From contig QKWP01001206.1 of NCBI GenBank assembly GCA_003550325.1, forward strand, positions 56,894 through 120,893: a stretch of DNA of 64,000 bases, in the 5' to 3' direction. The notes beneath the pieces were generated by a model. It saw only the letters and a list, made by a program, of their open reading frames with translations. It was not told the origin of the DNA and searched no databases. Positions within the stretch are counted from its first letter, which is position 1. The number at the start of each line of letters is the position of its first letter. Below, one piece after another: positions 10,860 through 22,234 of the stretch. A program made the translations under genes and the position numbers. The stretch comes from Gigaspora rosea. Lineage: Eukaryota; Glomeromycota; Glomeromycetes; Diversisporales; Gigasporaceae.

Positions 10860-11021
10860 GGCCTAATATGATATACGATTTCACTCGTACACGAAATTCT
10901 CTTTGAAGTATAAAGGAGAAAGTACCAATCCGTGACTGTGGTGATTATTCCATAGAGATAGTCATGATCTTCCCGAATACACCATCCGCCTTTCGTTTTA
11001 TCTTGTTAGTTTGTTAGGCGC

Positions 11022-11405
11022 TAGGGTCCCTGCAAACCGGATCAAATCAAACTTTAAGCCAGGTTTGTGTTTGATTTTCAAATTAAACCCGATTTCAAAC
11101 TATTGCTTAAAAATATTTGAATTTGATTTTGAAGACAAATCTTTTAGCTAAGTTTGATTTGATTCTAAGTTTGATTCGAAAGTTAGCAAACTTGTTTTAG
11201 TTCGAAAGGTTCTACAAAAAATTTAACTTGTTTAAGATAGTGTTCCTACAAACCCGAACCAAATCAAATTTTAAGTTCGAGTTTGATTTGAAATTTAAAC
11301 CAAACTCAAACCAAACGACTTTTTAAATACTGTTGATTTGAGCTTGAAATCAAACTTTTAAAAATGGTTTGGGTTTGATTTGTGATTTATCAAGCTTGTT
11401 TGGGA
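11022..11405. repeat. two-copy tandem repeat rich in GTTTGATTTGA
   Basis: Two ~190 bp copies each begin GT(C/T)CCT(G)(C/A)ACAAACC and carry AAATCAAA...TTAAG and GTTTGATTT motifs on both strands, allowing extensive self-pairing. No coding signal. Confidence 0.55.
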
Positions 11406-11612
11406 TTAATACAGTATTATTATTATTTTTAGCATTTATTATTTTTAGTATTTATTATTATTTTAGTATTTATTTTTTAGTATTTATTATTTTTAGTAGT
11501 TATTATTTTTAGTATTTATTATTTTTAGTATTTATTATTTTTAGTGTTTATTATTTTTAGTATTTATTATTTTTAGTATATATTATTTTTAGTTTTATTA
11601 TTTTTAGTTAAT
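11405..11612. repeat. TATTATTTTTAG microsatellite-like array
   Basis: About a dozen imperfect units of TTATTATTTTTAGTAT follow one another. Confidence 0.85.
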
Positions 11613-12640
11613 TTAGGCTATACAAGCCGAATTTTTGGGCAGATTTTTATTTAAAAATATTAATTAAAAAATATGAACATTAAAATTATAATCCGGAAAC
11701 AACCAAAATATTTTATATGAAAATAAACGGCAATTAGGAATGTGTACTAGAATGGCTTTCCATTATTTATTCTCTAGTGGATCACGATTAGAGCCATTAG
11801 ATACACTGACATCATTATTTCATAGAGTAGATTGAAATACGCAATGTGCATATATGCAATGTTGTTGGTCAAAATCCTTATTTAGTCAGACAATTTCGTG
11901 TCGAAATATATTTCGACATAACATTATTTTTTGTCGAAATGTCAAAATCCTAAATTTGACTAAATGTTTAAGTAAATGACTAAATATAGACTAATACAGT
12001 ATGACTAAATTCCTAAATTAGTGATAATTGCCATTTTGTTAAAAAGAAAATTACTCATTCCTGCTTCAACACTCAGATTAACAGATTTTAACGCCCTTGA
12101 ACAACTCTCTTAAAATCGTGAAATGTGAATTTGCCAAATTTACTTCTGTCCAAGAACAAGACAAGTGCAAGACAATTGCTCCACAATAGATAAAAAAAAA
12201 TAAGATTAATAAAAAATAGTGAATATATTAGCAAATATTAAAAAAAAATACATTCCACCAAAGTTTAGATGATTGATTTCTAGGTTTTTCCATTTTTTGT
12301 AAATTTTTGGTCGGAATTTTGCCACCCAGATCATCTATAATCACAAATTTTCTGCGCTTCTTGCAGTTCGTAGTTTTATGTCGATCTACCACCAATAAAA
12401 TCATGGTTATATCCAAAATGTGATCAGTGTGCTAAAACAAATATAGCAATATAATCAAGTTATTGTGCTTTAACGCTTTTTGATTGGTTATATAACCGTG
12501 ATCAAAATGTTAAGAATTAACAATTGTTTAGTCACGATAGTACCAAATCAACCTTAACCACATACAGTATTTGTATCGATTTGTAACAAAATTTTTTACG
12601 ATAAGTCATCAACCAAATATTGAGAGATTGCAGAAGATTG
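11613..12640. other. intergenic, no gene seen
   Basis: AT-rich. A 62-codon frame on the minus strand (12416-12228) has mixed composition but no recognisable motif, and I do not call it. Confidence 0.4.
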
Positions 12641-12935
12641 TATGGTATGAATAATCAGAATTGTATAGTACGGGTATTTTACACCCCATTTGGTTATCTT
12701 TATAATATTTATAACGCAAATCAGAGTATGGTATGGGTGAGCAGATCAGTATAGTATACCCCGAATTTTTAAAATCTGTACTATATACATATTAGCGTTA
12801 TGGTTTTAAAAATTCGGGGTGTACTATACTGATATGCTCATCTATACCATAACTGGTCTGCTATATAAAGATAGCCAAATGGGTGTAATATACCCGTATT
12901 CCGTACTATACAATTCTGATCATTCATACCATACT
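12641..12935. mobile_element. ~295 bp hairpin (foldback) element
   Basis: TATGGTATGAATAATCAGAA at the left pairs with TTCTGATCATTCATACCATA at the right. Pairing continues inward through ATTGTATAGTACGG, CCATTTGG and CCCCGAATTTTTAAAA to a centre near 12785. No clear target duplication. Probably a MITE. Confidence 0.65.
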
Positions 12936-13227
12936 GATTTGCGAAAATACTAATTGATACCATATCGGTACTGTAACTATTAAGGTGGGAGAGCGTATAC
13001 GTTTTACCAATTTAACTCTAATAGTTACTAGGAGATAAGTTTCTGATTTACTCAAATAAAGGTCTCTTCCGCACTACACTAGCTTACTTCCTTTATTTTC
13101 TTTAAGTAAAATCGAAGGGAATTTCTCTACATGTATTCTTTTGTATTGTATTGGGTTGTATTATATAGTATTGTGTTGAATATCTTTATTGAAGTCAAAT
13201 TCATTCGTTTATATACATTTGAATTTA

Positions 13228-13345
13228 ATATACAACACGTTAATGTGTTGTTTAGCACGTTAACGTGTTGTTTAACACGCTACGTGATGGTGCAACTAAG
13301 CCTAGCACGTTGACGTGTTATTGAGAATGTCGTTAACGTGTTAGG
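13228..13345. repeat. clustered CACGTTAACGTG palindromes
   Basis: CACGTTAA(T/C)GTGTTG occurs repeatedly with variants (CACGTTGACGTG, GTCGTTAACGTG), each nearly self-complementary. It lies just before the long direct repeat starting at 13371. Confidence 0.6.
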
Positions 13346-13370
13346 AAGATTTACAAAAAAGGGTGATTTT

Positions 13371-14156
13371 TATTCTCGCTCGGATTTCATATTAAACACT
13401 CTCTTTATTAGAGATTACAAAGACGAAGATACATATGGGAGTAGTGCTCCACTCCATCACTTTTCTCTTCTACTATTACATACTGTGCTCATAACAACTC
13501 ATAACAACTCTGCGTATAATAACGCTATGCACACGTGAAATGTCACGTGACGAAGCATATTGAGGATCGCCATCTCTCTCTTTTTTTTTTTTTTTTTTTN
13601 NNNNNNNNNNNNNNNNNNNNNNNNNNNNNNNNNNNNNNNNNNNNNNNNNNNNNNNNNNNNNNNNNNNNNNNNNNNNNNNNNNNNNNNNNNNNNNNNNNNN
13701 NNNNNNNNNNNNNNNCACATGACAACATCAACGAGTTCGAGCCCACGCTATGGTGCGGCGCATTCAACTCGGTTCAAATGACAACATCAACGAGTTCGGG
13801 CCCACGCTATGGTGCGGCGCATTCAACTCGTTACACATGACAACAGGCAGGGCGCTAGGTGCTAGGTGCAATGAATAAGAGAGGGCGGGAGGGATGGGAG
13901 CCAGATCATAATCGGGCACCGAAGAGAACAAGTGACAAGACAAGCGAAGAAAGAAAGCACTGAGATTCACCATTTACTCCCACATGTATCTTTATAATCT
14001 CTGCGTATCTATAATCTATCACATGCATCTACAATCTCCATTGCATACAATCATATGCTATTACCTTTTAATACAAGCCTCAATTTCATATAAGCCACAA
14101 ATCAGGTTATCCTCGCGATAATAACCCTAGCGTGACTTCGTCAACGCATAGGGCTA
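13371..14156 (+). repeat. left long direct repeat (contains assembly gap)
   Basis: Matches 17673-18477 closely, apart from the gap region. The 57 bp tandem unit (CGAGTTCGAGCCCACGCTAT and on) occurs about twice after the gap. Confidence 0.75.
13600..13715. other. assembly gap (Ns)
   Basis: 116 undetermined bases following a poly-T run. In the partner repeat the same place holds poly-T and the 57 bp tandem array, which explains the assembly failure. Confidence 0.98.
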
Positions 14157-15258
14157 ATATGTCAATCATCAGATTTTGACTAACATTTAATGAATTATAC
14201 AAAAATAGAAATGAAAGGTATCTATACTAAATAAAGAGAAGATCTATCTACAAATGGGGGGGGGGGGTAAACTAATCGGGAAATTCAAATCTTCTAATGT
14301 CACAATTTCGAATCGTGACAGTACCATACTGATCTGCTGTAATTTCCTCATACTATGACTAGGGTGTCAGGGTTATGCTATTAGCATCATTATGTTAACA
14401 GTAGAATTAGCATAATTTATATTCGTTAGCATAAAATTGAGTATAATTGGGTAATTTATTTATTATGCAAAATGATACATTTCAATTGTGGTATATCGAA
14501 ATCGAATTTTTGTGGATTCTGAATCAACATATGTTGCAACAGAATTTTAAACTGACTATGGAAATTGTCGCTCTGTACTGTAGATTTTTAAAATAACCAA
14601 TCACAAAAATAGTCATCTCTATTTCACAATGCACTTGAAAGCGATTGCAATTCTGTTAATCAATGTTGTAAACCCAATCATCACTAATGAATTAATTTCT
14701 TCATCGAGTTCAGGCTGATGACAAATAAAGACTTTATGCATAAATAGCTTTGCGATGCATTGCTGTTTAAACACCTAATTTTAAAATTGAGTGTGAATTC
14801 AGAATTAATTTTAAGTTATTCTTTGATGATTTGAGTGAACTTAAAATTTCATTCAACTTGTGTATATATTTAGAAACAACCTATGTTGACTCTAAATCTT
14901 GCAAGATTTATTCTAATGTATATATCAGGTGTAGATATAGAACATAGATTTTCTAATCACAAATATTTTTGATTATAATATAATGTCAGAAAAATTTTTA
15001 GAAAAACTAATGTCGTATTTCAATAAGAAAAATTAGAATAAATATAATATTAAATGCAAATTTATTTATAAATATCTAATATTTTTTTAAAAAAAAAGTC
15101 ATTATATAAAAAACTTAATTTAGTGCATTTAGCAAGCATAATTTGACGTCATTAGCAGCATAATCCATCTCAGCATAAGCCGCCACAATAATTGAAGTTC
15201 GTTAAGTAATGATCATATCACTACTTACATACATTTTTTTTTTTTCTTAATTGATATT

Positions 15259-15880
15259 ATGGAGCCGCAAACATATAGTTTTCTATCTCGTGAATTCCTC
15301 GATAGAATAACAGAAAAGTGCCAACCAAAGAAAATTTAATCGAAGCTTAATGAAAATTAATCCCTATAATGAATGTTTAAATGTATTAAAAATCCAAGCA
15401 TTCAGCACGATTCAAAGTTAAAATACTGGATTACTAACACTTTTAAGATATCTCGTATTGGTTTGACAGAAGAACTTCATTTACTTAAACAGGATGAGAT
15501 AACAAATTTGCCCAATAGAGAATTTTTACGAAGTGATCTGTGCTGCGCATCAGGCGAAAGAAAATGGATCCAAAAAGAAAAAGCTTGGAAAAAAGTTTAT
15601 TTTTGTGTTATCGATATTATTTTAAATTTTTTGTTATCGATATTATTTTAAATTTTTGTTTAACATTAATAGAAATTTTTTTAGTGATCCAAATCTTAAT
15701 TCTTCCACGCAAAAAATTAAACTCAAAAAAATTTATAACTGTCATTGCCGAAAAACTAGTTGTGAAACAAAAAAATGCACTTGCCGAAAAAATAATTCAG
15801 AATGTTCAAGGAGTGTTTTGCGTGGCCAATGCAAGAATAGCTATTTGGTTGAAATTTTTTTCAAAAAAAAAAAATAGAAT
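15259..15880 (+). pseudogene. internally deleted KRBA2-like integrase/transposase
   Basis: From the ATG at 15259 the reading begins MEPQTYSFLSREFLDRI, then meets several stops. It continues at 15373-15590 with NPSIQ...LKYWITNTFKISRIG and EELHLLKQDE...FL...GE...KTW-like residues, the N-terminal region of KRAB-A-domain-2-like (RVE) integrases. The catalytic core that should follow is absent. At 15720-15850 comes the cysteine cluster CHCRKTSCETKKCTCRKNNS, matching the C-terminal CXC-like tail of the same family. The gene thus has both ends and no DDE core, plus stop codons, so it is non-functional. A 36 bp direct duplication near 15600-15655 (TTATCGATATTATTTTAAAT) marks the deletion joint. Confidence 0.6.
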
Positions 15881-16226
15881 TTGCTTTAAATTTTCGTATA
15901 AATGCATTACATTTAGCATAGATTCCAGTGTTCTTATTATTATGTTTTATAATAACGATAAAGTTTCATTCTAAATACAATATATATATATTTTTTAACA
16001 AAGCGCTTTGATGTTTTATTCTAAATATTATATATTTTAAAAAAATGATTTAATATTATAATATATTGGTAAAATTCATACCGATATTACAATATTTCAT
16101 GTCGATCCTTGACTGACAGGAATTAATAAGCGACACATAACAGATACACTATAAAAATTAATCTATAATACGACAGATCTTTAAATGATTTTTCTTGATT
16201 AACCAATCAAAGTTGGGGACACTTAA

Positions 16227-16713
16227 GAAGAGTTAACCCAGTGATTATCATGAATTATCACCTCGAAATAATCACATGGCTTGATTGATTAACAAATCAG
16301 GTGATTCATTACGTACACTCAATAACAGATAACTGATAAGTGCATCTACAGTGTTATAAATCAAAATTTTTTTATTGCACAAAAACCATTTAGCCACGGC
16401 AAAAAAAGTTTTGGTCATGTAACAATCTGCAAATTCAAAACAAATGTTCGTTCTAAAGAAAAGTAAAAGAAATCACTTATTTCTCATAAGAAATAACCTT
16501 CCTTGCACTAACAAAAAATATTCCTTGATCGATTTTAATATAAAACGCTAACCCAAACCCTAACATAGACACTACCCTAACCCTAATTTAAATAAACCAG
16601 AACATTTTAATGCGCATTATCAATTTATCACCTGACATTTGTTTACATTTTTTGCCACCATGTGCTTATATCGAGGGTGATAAATCGTGATAATCACTGG
16701 GTTAACTCTTCTT
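16227..16713. mobile_element. ~487 bp MITE inserted in the 5.1 kb unit
   Basis: AGAAGAGTTAACCCAGTGAT at the left end matches the reverse complement of the right end perfectly, and pairing goes on through TATCAC and CTCGA to CACATGG. The interior has telomere-like AACCCTAAC and ACCCTAACCCTAA. No certain target duplication. Confidence 0.7.
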
Positions 16714-16849
16714 CAATCTTCCCAATCATTTTATTTTATTAACTTTTGAATATCATTTCGCTTTCTATTTGTCACCTTTTTATTTTTCTTTATCGCGTTT
16801 TTTACGCTTGTATTATATATAATTTACTCATTAATTTCAAATTTACAGC

Positions 16850-17310
16850 ATTTATTAAAATAATATTCATAAATAAAAATTATAATTTTTCTTAAACCAT
16901 CGTTATATTAGAAATGTAAACATTGGACTAAGATGAAATTTATTTGTGAACCTTAATGGAAAAGAAGGCACCTTAAATTGGTTGAATGAATTTTAGGAGA
17001 TATTAAAGACTTCAAGCATCTGACCGAACCATTTTAATTCAAGGCAAAATTATTTTTGGGGATACACTATTGTATAATATGTAGTAAAGCAAAAAAAAAT
17101 AAAAATCGTGCATTCAAAAATCCTATTAGTCAATGAAATAGTCGACTGTAATGAAAGCACGCAAATAGGTCTCCAATAAAAGAATATATTATCTAAAAAT
17201 TTTAAATTTAAAAAAATAATAACAATTAATAAAAAAAAAACCAATAATAATAAAAAAATTAAAAATGATAACAATAAAATGATTATATCGTTCATTTAAA
17301 TGTTTCTTAT
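16850..17310. repeat. dispersed repeat S, inverted relative to 7080-7460
   Basis: Reverse complement of the 7.1-7.5 kb segment, including ACATTGGACTAAGATGAA and AATGAATTTTAGGAGATATT. An extra ~100 bp lies near its right side. Confidence 0.6.
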
Positions 17311-17672
17311 GAATATCTATTATCTGTATGAAATGGTGAAACCCGTGAAAGAGATAGTTACGTCATTGTCATTGATGCAGATTTTACTTTTAGTTCTTTA
17401 GGATTGGTGTTAGGTTAGTTACTATATTTTAGGGATCACACAATCAAATTATAGAAAATTGATGATCTTCGACGAAGCAAAATAAGAAAGAAAGCATAAA
17501 ACGCAGTCTAAACCTCACCTTGGCGGATTAATTAAAAATGTCGAGAATGCGATTTTGCTTATATTAATTACCTAAACCTAAAGTTAATTCGATAAAATAT
17601 AGACGTCCCCTATTTTCGATAGTGGTTTGCATCAATTAACGTAACTCTTTCGCGGGTTTCGCTCTGTCATAT

Positions 17673-18477
17673 TATTCTCGCTCGGATTTCATATTAAACA
17701 CTCTCTTTATTAGAGATTATGAAGATACAAAATGGGAGTAGTGCTGCACGCCATCAATTTTCTCTTCTACTATTACATACTGTGCTCATAACAACTCATA
17801 ACAACTCTAAGTATACTGTGCTCATAACAACTCTATGTACGTGATATGACACGTGACGAAGTATAATAGAGGATCACCAACACTAAGGTATGGCGCATTT
17901 TTTTTTTTTTTTTTTTTTGTCTAATAGCGAGTCCAAGCCCACGCTTATGGTGCGGCACATTCAACTCATTACAACATCAATTTTTATAACAGCGAGTTCG
18001 AGCCCACGCTATGGTGCGGCGCATTCAACTCGGTTCACATGACAACATCAACGAGTTCGAGCCCACGCTATGGTGCGGCGCATTCAACTCGGTTCACATG
18101 ACAACATCAACGAGTTCGAGCCCACGCTATGGTACGGCGCATTCAACTCGTTACACATGACAACAGGCACGGCGCTAGGTGCTAGGTGAAATGAATGAGA
18201 GAGGGCGGGAGGGATGGGAGCCAGATCATAATCGGGCACCGAAGAGAACAAGTGACAAGACAAGCGAAGAAAGAAAGCACTGAGATTCACCATTTACTCC
18301 CACATGTATCTTTATAATCTCCGCATATCTATAATCTATCACATGCATCTATAATCTCTATTGCATACAATCATATGCTATTACCTTTTTCATATAAGCC
18401 TCAAATTCATATAAGCCACAAATCAGGTTATCCTCGCGATAATAACCCTAGCGTGACTTCGTCAACGCATAGGGCTA
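17673..18477 (+). repeat. right long direct repeat
   Basis: Partner of 13371-14156. It contains about four 57 bp tandem units (18000-18160 most regular) and a minus-strand frame at 18293-18084 that also exists in the left copy; that frame is shared because the repeat is, not because it is a proven gene. Confidence 0.75.
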
Positions 18478-19003
18478 AAACTTTTGCGCTCCGATCTATA
18501 ATAAAAATACGTCTACCCATTTTAAATTTCATTACAATTTAGCTAACCCATTTTAAATTTGTCGTAGAGCCATGACCCGAGTCAGGTTGACCCGATGGGT
18601 CAGCATTCTCGGGTCAAATTTATTTCCGACCCGGGTAAGAGCTCTAATTTGTCGTTACTTATTAAAAAATAAGTTTAGCTTGTTACGTTTTTCTAATATG
18701 TACATAATTGTTTGATCATATAAACTAACGCATGAAGATACTATATGATTAGATGACTCACAATCTGACAAACGTGTCGTAATGTATATAAATGCTGTTT
18801 AAATGAATATCCTAATGTTAAATGAATACAAAAAATTTAGACACCAAGTTAATCGCATAAAACCGCTTTACTGAATAATGCAAAAAATTTTGCTTAATTT
18901 TAATAACAGATAATAAAGCTAAATATTTTAAAATTTTAAAATTTTATTTGCATAATAGGTAAAATTTTACAATAGAGGTTTTATAATTAATATGTAATAG
19001 ATA
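18478..19003. other. intergenic, no gene seen
   Basis: Includes a short self-complementary GC-rich patch at 18565-18645 with GACCCGAGTCAGG, TGACCCGATGGGTCA and GACCCGGGT. The rest is AT-rich. Confidence 0.4.
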
Positions 19004-19004
19004 T

Positions 19005-19245
19005 TACACGGGCTGTTGTGAATATCATGAGTTAGCACGGCGAAGCCGTGCTAACACATGATGTTCACGGCGCACGTGTAATATCTGATATATTTCACGG
19101 TTTCTATGCCCGTAACGTTTCTGATTAAAATTTTTAATGATGATGTCATACCGTGTAAAAATTTTTGATATCTTCACGGTATTACATCATCATAAAAATA
19201 TCATCAGAAATGTTCACGGGAGAACATTAGGGACCGTGGAATATA
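19005..19245. repeat. pair of strong hairpins
   Basis: First hairpin: GTTAGCACGGC-GAA-GCCGTGCTAAC (19031-19055) is a perfect 11 bp stem with a three-base loop, extended outward by ATATTACACG...CGTGTAATAT (19005-19089). A second, looser inverted repeat runs 19095-19240 (CACGGT, GATGATGT and ACATCATCAT, ACCGTG). Possibly two small MITEs side by side. Confidence 0.65.
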
Positions 19246-19539
19246 TTTTGAAAATAAATGGTTCTTTAGAAGGTCCTATTCTATTTTTAAAACTCCGACA
19301 CAGTGAATTAAATATGCATACACGTTAATAAAATTGGCTTTTTTTTTGATAATATTTACTGGTAGATGATATGTAAATAAGCCAAACCTCCTAATACAAT
19401 TTGATGATTAAAATTAAGCACAAAACTTTTATTATTATATAACTTTTTGCAACCAAATTTTGTCTAAAATCGTATTGGAATAATAACATTAAAAAAATTA
19501 AAATAAGCAAAATAATGCGACATAATTTCGTTCAATGAA

Positions 19540-22067
19540 TTAGATGAAAATTTGAGGAACTATTAAATAAGAAAATTTTCCTTCGACATTGTTTAAAGAT
19601 TTAGGGTTGAAGGATCCATAAATAACTTCGTTAGATTTAACATTAACAGATCCATGATATTGACAATTTTCAGAACCATTTTCGAAACAATTATTAAAAA
19701 TTTGATTTACAAAGATTAGATTTTTAGAAGTTTGGTCTTTGGTGAACAAAATATTTTTTTGTTTACTATAAGATATTTTATTGTGAGTTCTACTCTTGCG
19801 CCATGTAACTTCCTTTTGACCAAAACTGCATGATTCAAGAGAGATACCTACACCAGTTTGACTAGAATTACATGTTTCAAGTGAAACATTTGCGTCTACA
19901 ACGCTACTTATTAAATAAATTAGAATAATAATGATAAGTATGTAAGCAACTAGTATTATTCAACTATTCAAAAAGATAAAATAATTTTCTTACCAAGCAT
20001 ATAATGATATTCTTTTTAAGACATTTTTGTCTATCACTTTTTTTCTGTTTTTGATGTCATAGGCGAATAAGCATGCAGAATGTTTATAAAGTGCTATATG
20101 AGTACCTATAACAATAGATGAAATGTCATTAATAACTTTTGCCGGAACATAGTTATTAATTACTGAGTTTGATCCAGATATAGCAGCGGAGTTATCGATT
20201 GTTGAGCTTGTTCCTGATATGATAGCAGAGTTATTGGTTACTGAATTTGAATTTGATATGGTAACAGAGTTATCAGTTGCTAAGCTCGAGTCATTATTAG
20301 TTATCTTTTCTGGTTCTAATACACAAGTACATAATATACAGGATTCAGAAAATCTTGGAGCACCAGTATTTTCTATGACGTAATGGTCTTTTTCTTCGAA
20401 TTTAAAATATTTCTTGCTTTTAAATATGATAGGATAGTTAATTGGATCAAAATTGAAATGCGCAGGTAGACCAACAATAATCCAACACAGTTTAAGCAAT
20501 AAATGTTGTTTTTCAGCTTTATTCTGAATTAAGTGAACGATGATTTCAGGTGTTTCTTCGTCTACATAATTCACATGCAAAGAAAATGCATCCTTATATT
20601 CGCTTATGACTGATGCATAAATCTGGCATTATTTTATTTTGATATCTTTTAAATCTCCAATAAATGTGCTCAATGGATATTTGTATGGTTTTGAAACATC
20701 AAATTTTATCCAGTCATGATGCGCTATTATTATTATCATTTTGCAAAATATGAAATTATGCATTAAAAATTTAAAGAAAGATTAATTTGATTAATTTAAC
20801 ACATACCTTTTAAAATTGGGTAACCTAATACATCGAAAATTTGTTTTCGCAATCCATCATCCAGTAAATCAAATATCAAACCAATTTCATCATATTCGAT
20901 TACATCCCAAGTAGTATGGTCTTTTAGAGTGCTTAACCAAGATTTCATAGAATCTTCTTGACCATCATATTCTTCTATAATTCCACCAACAACACGAGTT
21001 CTTGTAGTTGAGTAAGAGTTGAATACTTTTGCTTTTTTCTCAGTTCTACGAGAAATATTTAAATTAACATCAGCATTGACAACGCTCAGTGCGGAAAGAC
21101 CGATCCTATTGTTTGAATCAGTTGTTCTTGCTTTTGAGCTTTCATCTATAATATGCAATAATTAATGTTAATATTTTAAATAAGTTAATTTATTGATCAT
21201 AGTACTTACTTGAATTGCTGATGAATACTTTTTCTTTAACTATCGCCCCTCCAAATACAAGGCGGCGTGCGTAGAATTGGCCATATTTTTTTGAAATCTC
21301 TCGAAGTTTTTCGAGTTTTTCTCTATCAGTGCTCATAGCCAATGCATTTTCAACAGCTTTAATAAATTCTTCAGTTGGTGAAATACAAGACTCTTGAAGG
21401 GTAATTGTTGCCTTTTTCCACCTTTGACGAGAACACTTAGTAGATTTTTCAATATGGCAAACATTTGTTTAGATGTTTCATTTGTTAGCCCAAGAGACGT
21501 AGAAAGCCACAGTGAATTTGCCAAAATATTTCCACCAAATATGAGGTTTCTCTTACAAAAAGCTTCGAGGTTATGTTTGCACTCCTCTTCATCTTCAGAA
21601 AGTTTATTTAATTTATTTGTTTGAACTTTGTTTACATTGATTTTAAATGCAGATTCAGGAGCATCTTTGATGTATATATTGTCTTCATCGAATGTAAATC
21701 CATATTCACATTTTATAATTAGCTGAGTCCAATCATAATCGGTTGTTTGCCTTATATACAAAATTTTTTCATTATTTAAGGTTTGTAATATCTCATCTAG
21801 TTTGTTGTTTGGTTCATTGGCAGGCAAAATTTGATTACGATTTCTGTCTAAAAAAAAGCAATTCGAACCCATATGAAGTGAACTGGGGCCTTCATCCCTT
21901 CTTCTCATGAGGGTATCTCGAATTTTTTCAAGTGTTGCTTCCTTGGGCAATTTATGTACAAACGATCCATCTTTCAGATTGAAGCCATTTGATGTATTAT
22001 CAGTGACTATTTTAATGCTGACATTAATTTCAGTACCATTTTGAAGTAAATTGGTTGTACTGTCCAT
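19540..22067 (-). pseudogene. four-exon Glomeromycotina-expanded (MACPF-like) protein with one frameshift and one stop
   Basis: Exons on the minus strand: 22067-21210, 21145-20807, 20723-19994, 19906-19540, with donors GTAAGT, GTATGT and GTAAGA and all AG acceptors in agreeing phase. The predicted product is ~764 residues: an N-terminal ubiquitin-like-looking part (KLPKEATLEKIRDTL), then KKYGQFYARRLVFGG, TRVVGG with WDVIEYDEIGLIFDLLD, and SLHVNYVDEETPEIIVH...LKLCWIIVGLPAHFNFD. I recall this set from a large family in arbuscular mycorrhizal fungi, often labelled MACPF-like; that label is uncertain. A Ser/Asn-rich stretch with NNSAIISG-type repeats lies in exon 3. Two lesions: one base is missing at a short T run near 21416 (the exon lengths sum to one short of a multiple of three), and TAA stands in frame at 20629-20631. 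The second argues for a pseudogene; the first could be a sequencing slip. Confidence 0.65.
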
Positions 22068-22234
22068 AGCAGAGAAAGTACATACGCACGTACATGTACG
22101 TACGTACGTAATTTATAGTTATTATTATTTTTGGTTTTAGTGCAACTAATCTTGTATTACATTTTTTGTTTGTGCTACGGTACTAAACTATCTATATAAC
22201 TTACATAATTTCTAATTCCTATTCTAATCACAGG
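22068..22234. promoter_or_regulatory. divergent intergenic region with ACGT palindromes
   Basis: The 167 bp between two head-to-head genes holds CGCACGTACATGTACGTACG and on (about 22085-22110), a run of overlapping ACGT/GTAC palindromes. Its position suggests a shared bidirectional promoter; no factor is proposed. Confidence 0.4.

Larger units (their letters stand above)
13371..18477 (+). mobile_element. 5.1 kb unit flanked by ~800 bp direct repeats
   Basis: The flanks 13371-14156 and 17673-18477 are near-identical direct repeats, both starting TATTCTCGCTCGG and ending CGCATAGGGCTA. Each holds 57 bp tandem units with GAGTTCGAGCCCACG. The interior carries a decayed integrase-related gene, a MITE and repeat S. 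This looks like an LTR element with decayed coding content. However, I see no TG...CA ends, primer-binding site, polypurine tract or matching 5 bp target duplication, so two copies of another repeat flanking a segment is an alternative. Confidence 0.55.

Noticed and set aside
12228..12416. 62-codon minus-strand frame with mixed composition
   Set aside because: No recognisable motif and no neighbouring exon; left as intergenic.
13535..13840. Frames running across the run of Ns
   Set aside because: They consist mostly of undetermined residues and poly-T translation, so they carry no evidence.
18000..18160. 57 bp tandem unit with GAGTTCGAGCCC, resembling a tRNA B box; tRNA-derived SINE considered
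   Set aside because: No A box at the right distance and no cloverleaf could be folded on either strand.
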